Shown here: positions 6,130 to 12,629 of the stretch, piece by piece
Layout: every line of letters begins with the position of its first letter
Numbering within the stretch: the first letter of the stretch is position 1
Source of the DNA: Bacteroidales bacterium
Lineage (GTDB): Bacteria > Bacteroidota > Bacteroidia > Bacteroidales > UBA932
DNA: 12,629 nt
Assembly: GCA_016303175.1 (NCBI GenBank)
Contig: JAEDMF010000038.1
Location: 1 to 12,629 of the forward strand
Direction of reading: 5' to 3'
Made by a program: the position numbers and the translations under genes
The notes under the pieces: model-generated
Seen by the model: only the letters and a program-made list of their open reading frames with translations
What the model was told of the DNA's origin: nothing
Databases searched by the model: none

Positions 6130-6717
6130 TTAGTTGTTTTTCTTGAAGGGCAAACCGAATTCACGCAGGAGGGCATAAGCCTCGGCGTCTGTGTTTGCTG
6201 TTGTTACAAAAGTGATTTCCAGACCCATAATCTTGGCAATCTTCTCGATGTCTATCTCGGGGAAGATAATCTGCTCCTTGATGCCGAGAGTATAGTTGCC
6301 CTTGCCGTCAAGCTTGGTGGAAATGCCGCCGAAGTCACGGATACGGGGAAGTGAGATGCGGATAAGCCTCTCGAGGAACTCGTACATCTTGGTGCCGCGA
6401 AGAGTAACCTTGGCGCCGATGGACTGGCCCTTACGGAGCTTGAAGTTGGAGATATCCTTCTTGGATGCAGTAATCACAGCCTTCTGGCCGGTGATTGCAG
6501 ACAACTGCTGCTGAGCATCATCGACGAGTTTCTTGTCCTGAGTTGCATCACCAACACCCATATTGAGAGTAATTTTGGTGAGCTTGGGGCACTGCATAAC
6601 GGTGGTGTAGTTGAACTCCTTCATCAACTTGTCCACAATCTGGGTCTTGTATGTGTTTTTGAGGGTGGCTACATAGCCTGTAGGAAGAGCGCTCTGCTCT
6701 GCTGCTTTCTTTGCCAT
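6130..6717 (-). CDS. rplE: 50S ribosomal protein L5 (uL5)
   Basis: L5 binds 5S rRNA and forms a bridge to the small-subunit head. At 195 residues it is about ten longer than usual, because of an N-terminal extension (MAKKAAEQSALPTGYVATLK) before the normal start region near LKNTYKTQIVDKLMKEF. The core is typical: PKLTKITLNMGVGDA, ITGQKAVITASKKDISNFKL, RGTKMYEFLERLIRISLPRI and the signature RDFGGISTKLDGKGNYTLGI, then EQIIFPEI. The ATG overlaps the rplX stop by one base (TAATG), which implies coupled translation. An AGGAG within the last codons of rplX lies 8 nt before the start, which supports keeping the extended start. Confidence 0.97.
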   Translation of the reverse strand: MAKKAAEQSALPTGYVATLKNTYKTQIVDKLMKEFNYTTVMQCPKLTKITLNMGVGDATQDKKLVDDAQQQLSAITGQKAVITASKKDISNFKLRKGQSIGAKVTLRGTKMYEFLERLIRISLPRIRDFGGISTKLDGKGNYTLGIKEQIIFPEIDIEKIAKIMGLEITFVTTANTDAEAYALLREFGLPFKKNN

Positions 6718-7028
6718 TATTTAATCTCCTCTCCTGATTTTTTAGCCACGCGAACCTTCTTGCCGTCCTCAACTTTGTAGCCGATACGGGTTGCTTTTCC
6801 GCTCTTGGGGTCAACCAAAGCTACATTTGAGACGTGGATGCTGGCCTCTTGTTTAACAATACCGCCCTGAGGATTCTTGGCATTGGGTTTGGTGTGTTTG
6901 CTTACCATAGCCACGCCCTCAACAATAACGCGGTCCTTTTCGGGGATGACGGTCAAAACCTTGCCGGTCTTGCCCTTGCTGTTACCTGAAATTACGATAA
7001 CATTGTCGCCTTTCTTAATACGATTCAT
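6717..7028 (-). CDS. rplX: 50S ribosomal protein L24 (uL24)
   Basis: L24 starts assembly of the large subunit and lies near the polypeptide exit. The 103-residue product has the N-terminal KOW motif, KGDNVIVISGNSKGKTGKVL (6-25), followed by VIPEKDRVIVEGVAMVSKHT. It continues with the NPQGGIVKQEASIHVSNVAL segment and VDPKSGKATRIGYKVEDGKK. It follows rplN by 12 nt in AT-rich sequence, and its stop codon overlaps the rplE start by one base. No unusual features are seen. Confidence 0.98.
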   Translation of the reverse strand: MNRIKKGDNVIVISGNSKGKTGKVLTVIPEKDRVIVEGVAMVSKHTKPNAKNPQGGIVKQEASIHVSNVALVDPKSGKATRIGYKVEDGKKVRVAKKSGEEIK

Positions 7029-7040
7029 ACCTATAATATA

Positions 7041-7406
7041 TTAAAGGACCTCAGGTGCCAGTGAAACAATTTTCATATAGTTCTCACGAAGCTCACGCGC
7101 AACGGGGCCGAAGATACGTGTTCCACGCAGCTCACCGGCGTTGTTCAGAAGAACGCAAGCATTGTCATCGAAACGGATATATGAACCGTCGGGACGACGG
7201 ATTTCCTTTTTGGTACGTACCACTACAGCCTTTGAAACGCTGCCTTTCTTGGCATCGCCGGCAGGAAGGGCACTTTTGATTGCAACGACGATCTGATCGC
7301 CCACCTTTGCATAACGGTGGCGTGTACCGCCAAGCACGCGGATGCACAGAACTTCCTTTGCACCGCTGTTGTCAGCCACCTGTAAACGTGTTTCTTGCTG
7401 TACCAT
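7041..7406 (-). CDS. rplN: 50S ribosomal protein L14 (uL14)
   Basis: L14 lies on the interface side of the large subunit and contacts 16S rRNA. The 121-residue product begins MVQQETRLQVADNSGAKEVL, which is highly typical. It carries the family signature AVVVRTKKEIRRPDGSYIRF (about 61-80), followed by DDNACVLLNN, and ends GPVARELRENYMKIVSLAPE with VL. The start is 2 nt after the rpsQ stop, so translation is probably coupled. Length and sequence are normal for the family. Confidence 0.98.
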   Translation of the reverse strand: MVQQETRLQVADNSGAKEVLCIRVLGGTRHRYAKVGDQIVVAIKSALPAGDAKKGSVSKAVVVRTKKEIRRPDGSYIRFDDNACVLLNNAGELRGTRIFGPVARELRENYMKIVSLAPEVL

Positions 7407-7408
7407 TT

Positions 7409-7663
7409 CTACTTAACTTTTTCTACGATTTCAACTAATCTCCATCTCTTTGTCTTACTCAAAGGACGGGTCTCCATAATGCGAACTTTGTCGCCCTCGC
7501 TGCACTCGTTCTTTTCATCCTGTGCAACGAACTTGGTGGTTTTCTTCACAAATTTGCCGTAGATGGGATGTTTCTCCTGAGTTTCTACAGCTACAATGAT
7601 GGTTTTGTCCATCTTATTGCTGACAACCAGACCAATTCTTTCTTTTCGAAGATTTCTTTCCAT
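7409..7663 (-). CDS. rpsQ: 30S ribosomal protein S17 (uS17)
   Basis: S17 is an OB-fold primary binder of the 5' domain of 16S rRNA. The chosen product is 84 residues, starting MERNLRKERIGLVVSNKMDK. It contains the typical KTIIVAVE strand, HPIYGKFVKKTTKFVAQDE, and the signature GDKVRIMETRPLSKTKRWRL near the end. The frame stays open upstream to 7690 with another ATG, but that adds a non-conserved stretch overlapping the end of rpmC. The ATG at 7663 is 1 nt after the rpmC stop (TAAAATG), which gives family length and coupled translation. Confidence 0.96.
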   Translation of the reverse strand: MERNLRKERIGLVVSNKMDKTIIVAVETQEKHPIYGKFVKKTTKFVAQDEKNECSEGDKVRIMETRPLSKTKRWRLVEIVEKVK

Positions 7664-7664
7664 T

Positions 7665-7859
7665 TTAGTTCTGTTTTTCTTTCTGTGCAAGAATTGTCAT
7701 CATACGAGCGATGTCAGCTCTTGTCTTGGCAATTGCGGATGTATCCTCCAACGGAGAGATGCAGTGGTTCAATTTCATAGTAGAGAGATTGTTTTTCTCC
7801 ACTTCGATACGCTCCTTGAGGTCAGCGACCGACATTTCTCTGATTTCCTGTGCTTTCAT
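7665..7859 (-). CDS. rpmC: 50S ribosomal protein L29 (uL29)
   Basis: L29 is a small helical protein near the polypeptide exit tunnel that helps dock trigger factor and SRP. The 64-residue product starts MKAQEIREMSVADLKERIEV, has the expected two-helix hairpin with ISPLEDTSAIAKTRADIAR in the second half, and ends in a short charged tail. A modest GGAG lies 7 nt before the start. It sits between rplP (17-nt gap) and rpsQ (1-nt gap), the universal order. Confidence 0.97.
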   Translation of the reverse strand: MKAQEIREMSVADLKERIEVEKNNLSTMKLNHCISPLEDTSAIAKTRADIARMMTILAQKEKQN

Positions 7860-7876
7860 CTTTTTCTCCGTTAAAT

Positions 7877-8296
7877 TTATTCAACATAATCCCTGCGGAC
7901 CACGAACTTTGTCTTTACAGGAAGTTTCTGTGAGCCGAGGCGAAGCGCCTCTTTTGCGATCTCCATAGGAACGCCCTCAGCCTCAATGATGATACGACCG
8001 GGAGTGATGGGAGCGACGAAGCCCTCAGGATTACCCTTACCTTTACCCATTCGCACCTCGGCAGGTTTCTTTGTGTAGGGCTTGTCGGGGAATACCGTAA
8101 TCCAGATTTTTCCTTCACGCTTCATATAGCGCACAACTGCCTGACGGGCAGCCTCAATCTGGCGACCGGTAAGCCAGCAGCTCTCCAAAGTCTTGATACC
8201 GAAGGATCCGAAAGAAAGCTGGTTACCACGCTGAGCAATGCCTTTCATACGGCCTTTCTGCTGCCTTCTGAATTTGGTTTTCTTTGGTTGTAGCAT
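7877..8296 (-). CDS. rplP: 50S ribosomal protein L16 (uL16), first gene of the operon here
   Basis: L16 helps position tRNA in the A site and is needed for peptidyl-transferase activity. The 139-residue product starts MLQPKKTKFRRQQKGRMKGI and contains GSFGIKTLESCWLTGRQIEA, FPDKPYTKKPAEVRMGKGKG and FVAPITPGRIIIE. Arg82 in VRMGKGKG matches the arginine that is hydroxylated in E. coli L16; whether that happens here is unknown. In almost all bacteria rpsC lies directly upstream. Here there is instead a 230-nt non-coding gap with a consensus promoter, then glmS, so rplP is the leader gene of its own transcript. Confidence 0.98.
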   Translation of the reverse strand: MLQPKKTKFRRQQKGRMKGIAQRGNQLSFGSFGIKTLESCWLTGRQIEAARQAVVRYMKREGKIWITVFPDKPYTKKPAEVRMGKGKGNPEGFVAPITPGRIIIEAEGVPMEIAKEALRLGSQKLPVKTKFVVRRDYVE

Positions 8297-8365
8297 AGCT
8301 TTGTATAATTTAATCGTTAATTATCTGTATATCAGCCACTTAGGCATAATACCCCCATTTTTAGG
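8297..8365 (-). promoter_or_regulatory. Predicted 5' leader of the rplP operon
   Basis: If transcription starts about 5 nt after the -7 element, the mRNA has a leader of about 68 nt. It is AT-rich near the rplP ATG and has no Shine-Dalgarno site. It contains a C-run and a G-run (CCC, then GGGGG) and the interrupted palindrome CTG-ATATA-CAG. No known riboswitch or ribosomal-protein leader was recognised. The exact start point is inferred from the promoter match. Confidence 0.4.
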
Positions 8366-8370
8366 GACTG

Positions 8371-8401
8371 CAAAGATACGAAAAATAATTCAACCTCCAA
8401 A
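8371..8401 (-). promoter_or_regulatory. Bacteroidota-type housekeeping promoter driving rplP and the spc genes
   Basis: On the minus strand a TTTG (8401-8398), a 19-nt spacer and TATCTTTG (8378-8371) match the primary sigma-factor promoter of Bacteroidota (-33 TTTG and -7 TAnnTTTG). This is a full match in both elements at a typical spacing. It points toward rplP, whose start is 75 nt downstream of the -7 element. The same -7 pattern occurs by chance inside coding regions of this window, but without a -33 TTTG at the right distance. The -33 element is embedded in the right part of the long inverted repeat. Confidence 0.85.
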
Positions 8402-8449
8402 CTTTTCTGAAGAAATTATGCAAACTTTCTACCAGAAAAGTTGGAGGTT
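8392..8449 (-). terminator. 58-nt inverted repeat, probable glmS terminator
   Basis: As minus-strand RNA this folds into a hairpin: AACCUCCAA pairs with UUGGAGGUU (9 bp), CUUUUCUG with CAGAAAAG (8 bp), one G-U pair, and AGAAA with UUUCU (5 bp), closed by a 10-nt loop. There are two single-base bulges. It starts 77 nt after the glmS stop and is followed by GAATTATTTTT, a weak T-rich tract, which fits a rho-independent terminator. The T-tract is not perfect, and the repeat also contains the -33 element of the next promoter, so it could instead be a DNA operator. The fold was worked out by hand. Confidence 0.6.
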
Positions 8450-8484
8450 AAACTATCGTATTATCAAGCAGTTACAAACTTTGA

Positions 8485-8498
8485 TGAAAAATTTTTCA
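8485..8498. repeat. Perfect 14-bp palindrome TGAAAAATTTTTCA
   Basis: The sequence is its own reverse complement and lies 28 nt after the glmS stop codon in the direction of transcription. It could be a weak hairpin in the glmS 3' end or a binding site for a dimeric protein. AT-rich palindromes also arise by chance in such DNA, so no function is claimed. Confidence 0.4.
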
Positions 8499-8526
8499 CT
8501 GCATTTTGTACCACTCGGAACGGGAC

Positions 8527-10374
8527 TTATTCCACGGTGACACTTTTTGCCAGATTCCGGGGCTTATCCACGTCGAGACCCTTGGCCACGGAGGTATAGT
8601 AGCCCAGCAGTTGGAGGGGGATGATGGCTAACGAAGGAGCAAAGTGCTCGTCAACCCGGGGAATATAGATGGTGAAGTCGGCGGTGTCTTCAATCTCGTA
8701 GTGCCCCGCGGTGGCTATAGCCATAAGGTAGGCTCCCCTGCTCTTGCATTCGACCATATTGGACACTGTCTTCTCGTAGAGGGCGCTCTGGGTCAGCACC
8801 CCGACCAGCAGGGTCTTATCCTCAATCAGGGAGATGGTGCCATGCTTTAATTCACCGGCCGCATAGGCCTCCGAATGGACGTAGGAAACCTCCTTCATCT
8901 TAAGGCTGCCCTCAAGGGCCACGGCGTAATCCGGCCCCCTGCCGATGAAGAAGGCATCGCGGGCGTGGGCATACTTGGAGGCGAACCACTGGATGCGCTC
9001 CTTATCGGAGAGCAGGCCGGCGACCTTGTCCGGAAGGGTTTTGAGCTGGTCGATGTAACGGGCGTACTGCTGCTCGTCGACAAGGCCCCTGACCCGTCCG
9101 AATTCCACTGCAAGGACGTAGCCGGCAAGCAGCTGGGTGCTGTAGGCCTTGGTGGTAGCCACGGCTATTTCGGGGCCGGCAAGGGTGTAAAGCACGTGGT
9201 CGGCCTCCCTGGCGATGGAACTGCCCACGACGTTGACTATGGCAAGAGTGCGCACTCCCCTTCCCTTGGCCTCCCGCAGGGCCGCCAGAGAGTCTGCCGT
9301 CTCACCGGATTGGGAGATAATCACAACAAGAGCATCATTGTCCAGAATGGGGTTGCGGTAGCGAAATTCGGATGCAACTTCAACACGCACAGGTATGCGC
9401 GCAATGTCCTCCATAACGTACTGGGTGCACATACCCACATGCCATGCACTGCCGCATGCGACAATATGCATTGAAGAAATGTTCCTGATAATATCCTCTG
9501 TCAAGCCAGTGGCACCCAGGTCTATCCTGTCCTTTTTTACAAAAGAGGAAAGGGTGTCGGAAAGCGCCTTGGGCTGCTCGTGGATTTCCTTCATCATAAA
9601 ATGCTCGTAGCCTCCTTTCTCCGCCGCCTCGGCATCCCAGGTAATCTCTACAGGCTCCTTGCTCAGGCTCTCGCCCTCGATATTGAAGAATTCGGCTTCT
9701 CCGGCCTTGAGACAGGCCATTTCGAGATTGCCAACATAATAGATGCTGCGAGTGTATTTGAGTATGGCCGGCACGTCGGAAGCTATAAAAGATTCCCCTT
9801 CCCGCACTCCGACAATCAGGGGGCTGTCCTTGCGGGCAACCCATATCTGGTCCGGCAAATCATTGAACATCAAGGCAATGGCATAAGAGCCGCGAAGGCG
9901 GAACATTGCTTTGCTTATGGCCGCAGAGGGATTTGAGAGCTTCTGGTAATAATAATCAACAAGCTTGATTGCAACCTCGGTGTCGGTCTGGGAATAAAAT
10001 TCATAGCCGTTCTTTTCCAATTTTTCGCGGATTTCCAGGAAGTTCTCTATTATTCCGTTGTGGACACCGGTCACAAGGGACTGACCGGAGTATTCGCCGG
10101 AAATGTGGGGATGGGCATTGGATTCGCTCGGCTCGCCGTGGGTAGCCCAACGGGTATGACCTATGCCTATGCACCCCTCCAGTGTCCGGCCTCCGTCCAC
10201 CTTCTCGGAAAGTACCTTGAGGCGGCCTTTAGCCTTTACTACGTTGATTTTGCCGTTTTCTTCGCGCACGGCTACGCCTGCGGAGTCATAACCCCGGTAT
10301 TCAAGCTTAGACAGGCCGTCCAAAAGAATGGGGGCGGCCTGGTTGTGGCCATTATAGCCAACTATTCCACACAT
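8527..10374 (-). CDS. glmS: Glutamine--fructose-6-phosphate aminotransferase (isomerizing)
   Basis: GlmS converts fructose-6-phosphate and glutamine to glucosamine-6-phosphate and glutamate, the first step toward UDP-GlcNAc for peptidoglycan and lipid A. The 615-residue length is typical. The N-terminal glutaminase domain (about 1-240) has the nucleophile Cys2 in MCGIVGY, GHTRWATHG (72-80), HNGIIEN (105-111) and QTDTE. Two sugar isomerase domains follow, with ACGSAWHVG (306-314), SQSGETADS (354-362), Glu495 and His511 in the KMKEVSY and AAGELKHG region, and the canonical tail DKPRNLAKSVTVE with Lys610. All key residues are present. There is no glmS ribozyme space upstream: only 42 nt separate it from the preceding gene. 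It occupies the place where rpsC would be expected. Confidence 0.98.
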   Translation of the reverse strand: MCGIVGYNGHNQAAPILLDGLSKLEYRGYDSAGVAVREENGKINVVKAKGRLKVLSEKVDGGRTLEGCIGIGHTRWATHGEPSESNAHPHISGEYSGQSLVTGVHNGIIENFLEIREKLEKNGYEFYSQTDTEVAIKLVDYYYQKLSNPSAAISKAMFRLRGSYAIALMFNDLPDQIWVARKDSPLIVGVREGESFIASDVPAILKYTRSIYYVGNLEMACLKAGEAEFFNIEGESLSKEPVEITWDAEAAEKGGYEHFMMKEIHEQPKALSDTLSSFVKKDRIDLGATGLTEDIIRNISSMHIVACGSAWHVGMCTQYVMEDIARIPVRVEVASEFRYRNPILDNDALVVIISQSGETADSLAALREAKGRGVRTLAIVNVVGSSIAREADHVLYTLAGPEIAVATTKAYSTQLLAGYVLAVEFGRVRGLVDEQQYARYIDQLKTLPDKVAGLLSDKERIQWFASKYAHARDAFFIGRGPDYAVALEGSLKMKEVSYVHSEAYAAGELKHGTISLIEDKTLLVGVLTQSALYEKTVSNMVECKSRGAYLMAIATAGHYEIEDTADFTIYIPRVDEHFAPSLAIIPLQLLGYYTSVAKGLDVDKPRNLAKSVTVE

Positions 10375-10416
10375 AATATGTAAAAGGTCTCTTTGTCGGG
10401 ACCTGCCTTCAGACGG
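10375..10416 (-). other. 42-nt spacer between the DUF4954-like gene and glmS
   Basis: On the minus strand it contains AGGTC, 10 nt, GACCT, then TTTT just before the glmS start. The 5-bp stem is too weak to call a terminator. No TAnnTTTG promoter element is present, so glmS most likely depends on a promoter upstream of the DUF4954-like gene or inside its 3' end. Confidence 0.35.
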
Positions 10417-12627
10417 TCAGATCCTGGTTCTTAACAACTCGAGCCTGCAGAGGACATCGGCCAGGGAGGCCTCCGTCTGTCTGACGAATGAATTGGCGTC
10501 GATAGTTCCGAACACGGCAAGAGCCTCCTCTTCGCTACGGCAGGTTGCCTTGCGGAAAGGATTCTCGTGGTCCTTGTTGCGGGTCGAGCGCACGTGCTCA
10601 CAGATGAAACGCTGGATGCGGATTTCATCATCTATGGCCTGCTGCCACTGCACGGCTCCTACTTTATCGACTTTCAGAACATAACACAAAGAGAGATAGG
10701 CGTGACGAAGCTTGTCCAGAGGATAACGTCTCCAGATGTCGTTGTAGCGTTTGTGGATATCCTTCCAGGAAGTCAGCTTGCCGTCCACAATATCCCGTCT
10801 GAGACGGTCTATGTCCGTGGTCATCATAAGCTGTCCTCCGAGGTTCATCCACTCGCGCTGGCGACGGCTCTTGAGCATATCCGACATGGAGCTCAAGGTC
10901 TCACCCGGGTTCGCTTCGATATAAGACAGGGCGTTCATCACAGCGTAATGCACCAGCATATCGCCATAAGCCTTATAAGAGCTGTAAACCTTCAGGATAC
11001 GTTCCTTGCGTTTTCCTTTCTCCATGCCTTCCGCGAACACCTCGAGAGCGTCAACAACGGCCGGATCTCCAGACAGCAGCTCGTAGCCCTTAGCCCGAAG
11101 CTGTTTCTCTGAATATTTGTCGAATTCTTGATTATTCTTTCTGTACCACGCCTTGGCTGTCCAGATTTCCAGCAACTTGCGTCCGAGTATGACCTGCTCC
11201 ATACTGTCGGGAGCGAAAGTGTCGAACTCAATGTTCTGGGTCTTGGTTATGCGCTTGTCGCGTGTCTGGAATTTCCAATTGTTGCGCGCAAGGGCGTAGG
11301 TATTGTACATCCACCAATAGGCGGGCATCACCTGCAACTCGTCGTGCTGCTCATCATTGAGCACAAGACTGAAGGGCAGTTTGATATCCAGCTCGGAGGG
11401 ATATGCCCCCTTGTTGAGCAGGGTGAAGCAGGCAAACCTGCTGGAGTGCTTCACCGATGAACTCAGGCCGGGCCAGAAGCCCCTGCCGGCCTCAATTTCA
11501 CCGTCATTGGAGCGGCTGTTGTGGTTGGAACCGATGGTGGCTCCGGCCGCCATATTGCTCTGTCCCTGCACGCAGGAGGCAATGAGGAAGGAATTGTTGT
11601 GATGCTGCTCGTGGGCGGGGAAAATAAGGTTGTTGAGCACCTCGCAGCAGGAAATGGTGCTATTGTCGCCCAAAACGGAATTTATCACGCGGGCGCCGTA
11701 CTTGAGGCTGCAATTATTGCAGATTACAAAGCGCACGGCCGTGACTCCGTAGAAAATGCGGCAGCCAAGGCCCACGATTCCGTTCACAAGTATCACGTTC
11801 TCACCTATCTGGGTAGGCTCCTTCGCAGAAGAATTGATGGTAATGTTCTTGAGTTTGCTGGCCCCTTTGATATAACAACAAGGTCCTATTTTGGCATCCT
11901 TGATGATTTGGGACATCTTGATGACACTGCCGTCCCCCAAGGTGCCGTAGTAACCCCTATGATGATCCACGGAATTTTGGGTGAGTTCCTTGAGCCGCTC
12001 CTGCAGAGGCTTGTCATCCACGAACTTGGCCCAAAGATAGGCGTCCGCTGTAATCATACCGTCAAAAGGCAATATGGCTCGGCTGCCTGTCTCGTTCATC
12101 ACGTGGAGTTCCACACGCACATCCTCGTCTTCACCGTCCTTGACAACGCCGTTGCCGAACTTGGCGTGGTCCGTTGTGGACATCTCGTCCACATTGAACA
12201 GAATGCAGCAGTCGCCTATGATGTAATGGCTGATGTAGTGGACGCTATGGATGGCGCAGTCGTTGCCTATGTCACAGGAATGAATGACGGAGTTGGTAAT
12301 TCCGACAGGAAGGCGCAGGTCGTGGAATTGGAGACCGGCATTGACTATCCTGCCTATGCGAACCGTGCCCATAAACTGGTTGTTGCGCACGTATTCCGGA
12401 TCGAACTCGTCAGTAACCCATATCGTATCCCAACTGCCTGCAGTGTTGGCATTGCGAACCAGGGCTGCTATTTCAGCGCTGCGCAGGTGCCTCCAGCCTC
12501 CTTTCGGAGCACGGGACTGACGGTTCCTCAGGTAATACTTATCCTTGCCAGAAGGAATATATTCCGGAGCAATCCAACCGTCGGAGAGTTTCTCCGCAGG
12601 CAATATGGTAACTTTATCCAATGACAT
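10417..12627 (-). CDS. DUF4954-like left-handed beta-helix protein, function unknown
   Basis: This 736-residue cytosolic protein has no signal peptide. Residues about 60-100 (DEFDPEYVRNNQFMGTVRIG) and the following region match what I recall of DUF4954 proteins of Bacteroidota. From about 100 to 400 it has many hexapeptide-like turns (IGNDCAIHSV, IIGDCCILFNV, IGENVILVNG, VLGDNSTISCCEV), the mark of a left-handed beta helix as found in acyl- and nucleotidyl-transferases such as GlmU. The segment NNLIFPAHEQHHNNSFLIAS (332-351), rich in His and Asn, looks like an active-site loop. From about 470 the protein is helical and charged, possibly DUF6819. No nucleotidyltransferase domain is seen. The ATG lies 2 nt from the window edge, so an upstream start cannot be excluded. 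It precedes glmS by 42 nt; a role in amino-sugar metabolism is only an inference. Confidence 0.8.
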   Translation of the reverse strand: MSLDKVTILPAEKLSDGWIAPEYIPSGKDKYYLRNRQSRAPKGGWRHLRSAEIAALVRNANTAGSWDTIWVTDEFDPEYVRNNQFMGTVRIGRIVNAGLQFHDLRLPVGITNSVIHSCDIGNDCAIHSVHYISHYIIGDCCILFNVDEMSTTDHAKFGNGVVKDGEDEDVRVELHVMNETGSRAILPFDGMITADAYLWAKFVDDKPLQERLKELTQNSVDHHRGYYGTLGDGSVIKMSQIIKDAKIGPCCYIKGASKLKNITINSSAKEPTQIGENVILVNGIVGLGCRIFYGVTAVRFVICNNCSLKYGARVINSVLGDNSTISCCEVLNNLIFPAHEQHHNNSFLIASCVQGQSNMAAGATIGSNHNSRSNDGEIEAGRGFWPGLSSSVKHSSRFACFTLLNKGAYPSELDIKLPFSLVLNDEQHDELQVMPAYWWMYNTYALARNNWKFQTRDKRITKTQNIEFDTFAPDSMEQVILGRKLLEIWTAKAWYRKNNQEFDKYSEKQLRAKGYELLSGDPAVVDALEVFAEGMEKGKRKERILKVYSSYKAYGDMLVHYAVMNALSYIEANPGETLSSMSDMLKSRRQREWMNLGGQLMMTTDIDRLRRDIVDGKLTSWKDIHKRYNDIWRRYPLDKLRHAYLSLCYVLKVDKVGAVQWQQAIDDEIRIQRFICEHVRSTRNKDHENPFRKATCRSEEEALAVFGTIDANSFVRQTEASLADVLCRLELLRTRI

Positions 12628-12629
12628 AA

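Noticed and set aside
6816..6823. TAGCTTTG on the minus strand inside rplX, like a -7 element
   Set aside because: No -33 element at the right distance; it is part of conserved coding sequence.
8332..8358. An 8-residue upstream frame (MGVLCLSG) in the rplP leader
   Set aside because: It would begin only about 6-7 nt after the predicted transcription start, has no ribosome-binding signal, and is short enough to occur by chance.
8450..8482. A second promoter-like pair TTTG, 19 nt, TAGTTTAA upstream of the large hairpin
   Set aside because: The -7 half lacks the TTTG end, and a start here would place the long hairpin in the leader; the downstream consensus promoter is much better.
8875..9474. 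A 199-codon plus-strand frame opposite glmS
   Set aside because: It is antisense to the conserved isomerase domains of GlmS, with no family resemblance.
11521..12624. A 367-codon open frame on the plus strand opposite the DUF4954-like gene
   Set aside because: It is fully antisense to a convincing gene, its translation has no recognisable domain, and such long antisense frames arise from codon bias in the opposite strand.
1..12629. CRISPR arrays, transposases, phage genes, tRNA or rRNA genes
   Set aside because: None was seen on either strand; the window is housekeeping genes with short spacers and no direct-repeat arrays.

Overview
The window is a stretch of bacterial housekeeping DNA in which every convincing gene lies on the minus strand. 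It points to the phylum Bacteroidota, most likely order Bacteroidales. Four things support this: the gene order secY-map-infA-rpmJ-rpsM-rpsK with no adk between secY and map; a promoter of the Bacteroidota type (TTTG, 19 nt, TATCTTTG); mostly A-rich translation starts without Shine-Dalgarno sites; and a DUF4954-like protein, a family I know from this phylum. I cannot name the genus.

Reading in the direction of transcription (right to left), the window has three parts. (1) Positions 12627 to 8527 carry an uncharacterised 736-residue left-handed beta-helix protein (DUF4954-like), then glmS, which makes glucosamine-6-phosphate, the entry point to UDP-GlcNAc and the cell envelope. A 42-nt gap suggests co-transcription. 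(2) Positions 8526 to 8297 are a 230-nt AT-rich gap. It holds a 14-bp palindrome, a 58-nt near-perfect inverted repeat that looks like the glmS terminator, and a strong consensus promoter whose -33 element lies inside that repeat. (3) Positions 8296 to 1 are the second half of the S10 operon plus the spc operon and the start of the alpha operon: rplP-rpmC-rpsQ-rplN-rplX-rplE-rpsN-rpsH-rplF-rplR-rpsE-rpmD-rplO-secY-map-infA-rpmJ-rpsM-rpsK. The last gene runs off the left edge. Gaps are mostly 1-35 nt, so this is probably one long transcript from the promoter before rplP. The products are ribosomal proteins, the SecY channel, methionine aminopeptidase and IF-1.

No new multi-gene system is visible. 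The main surprise is the layout. The S10 cluster is cut exactly between rpsC and rplP: rpsJ through rpsC are missing upstream and glmS stands in their place, with a dedicated promoter built at the junction. Smaller points of interest are a cluster of perfect AGGAGG sites before rplR, rpmD and rplO in a lineage that rarely uses them, an L36 with only two of four zinc ligands, a methionine aminopeptidase with a Leu in place of a conserved active-site His, and a 79-nt leader with a hairpin before rpsH.
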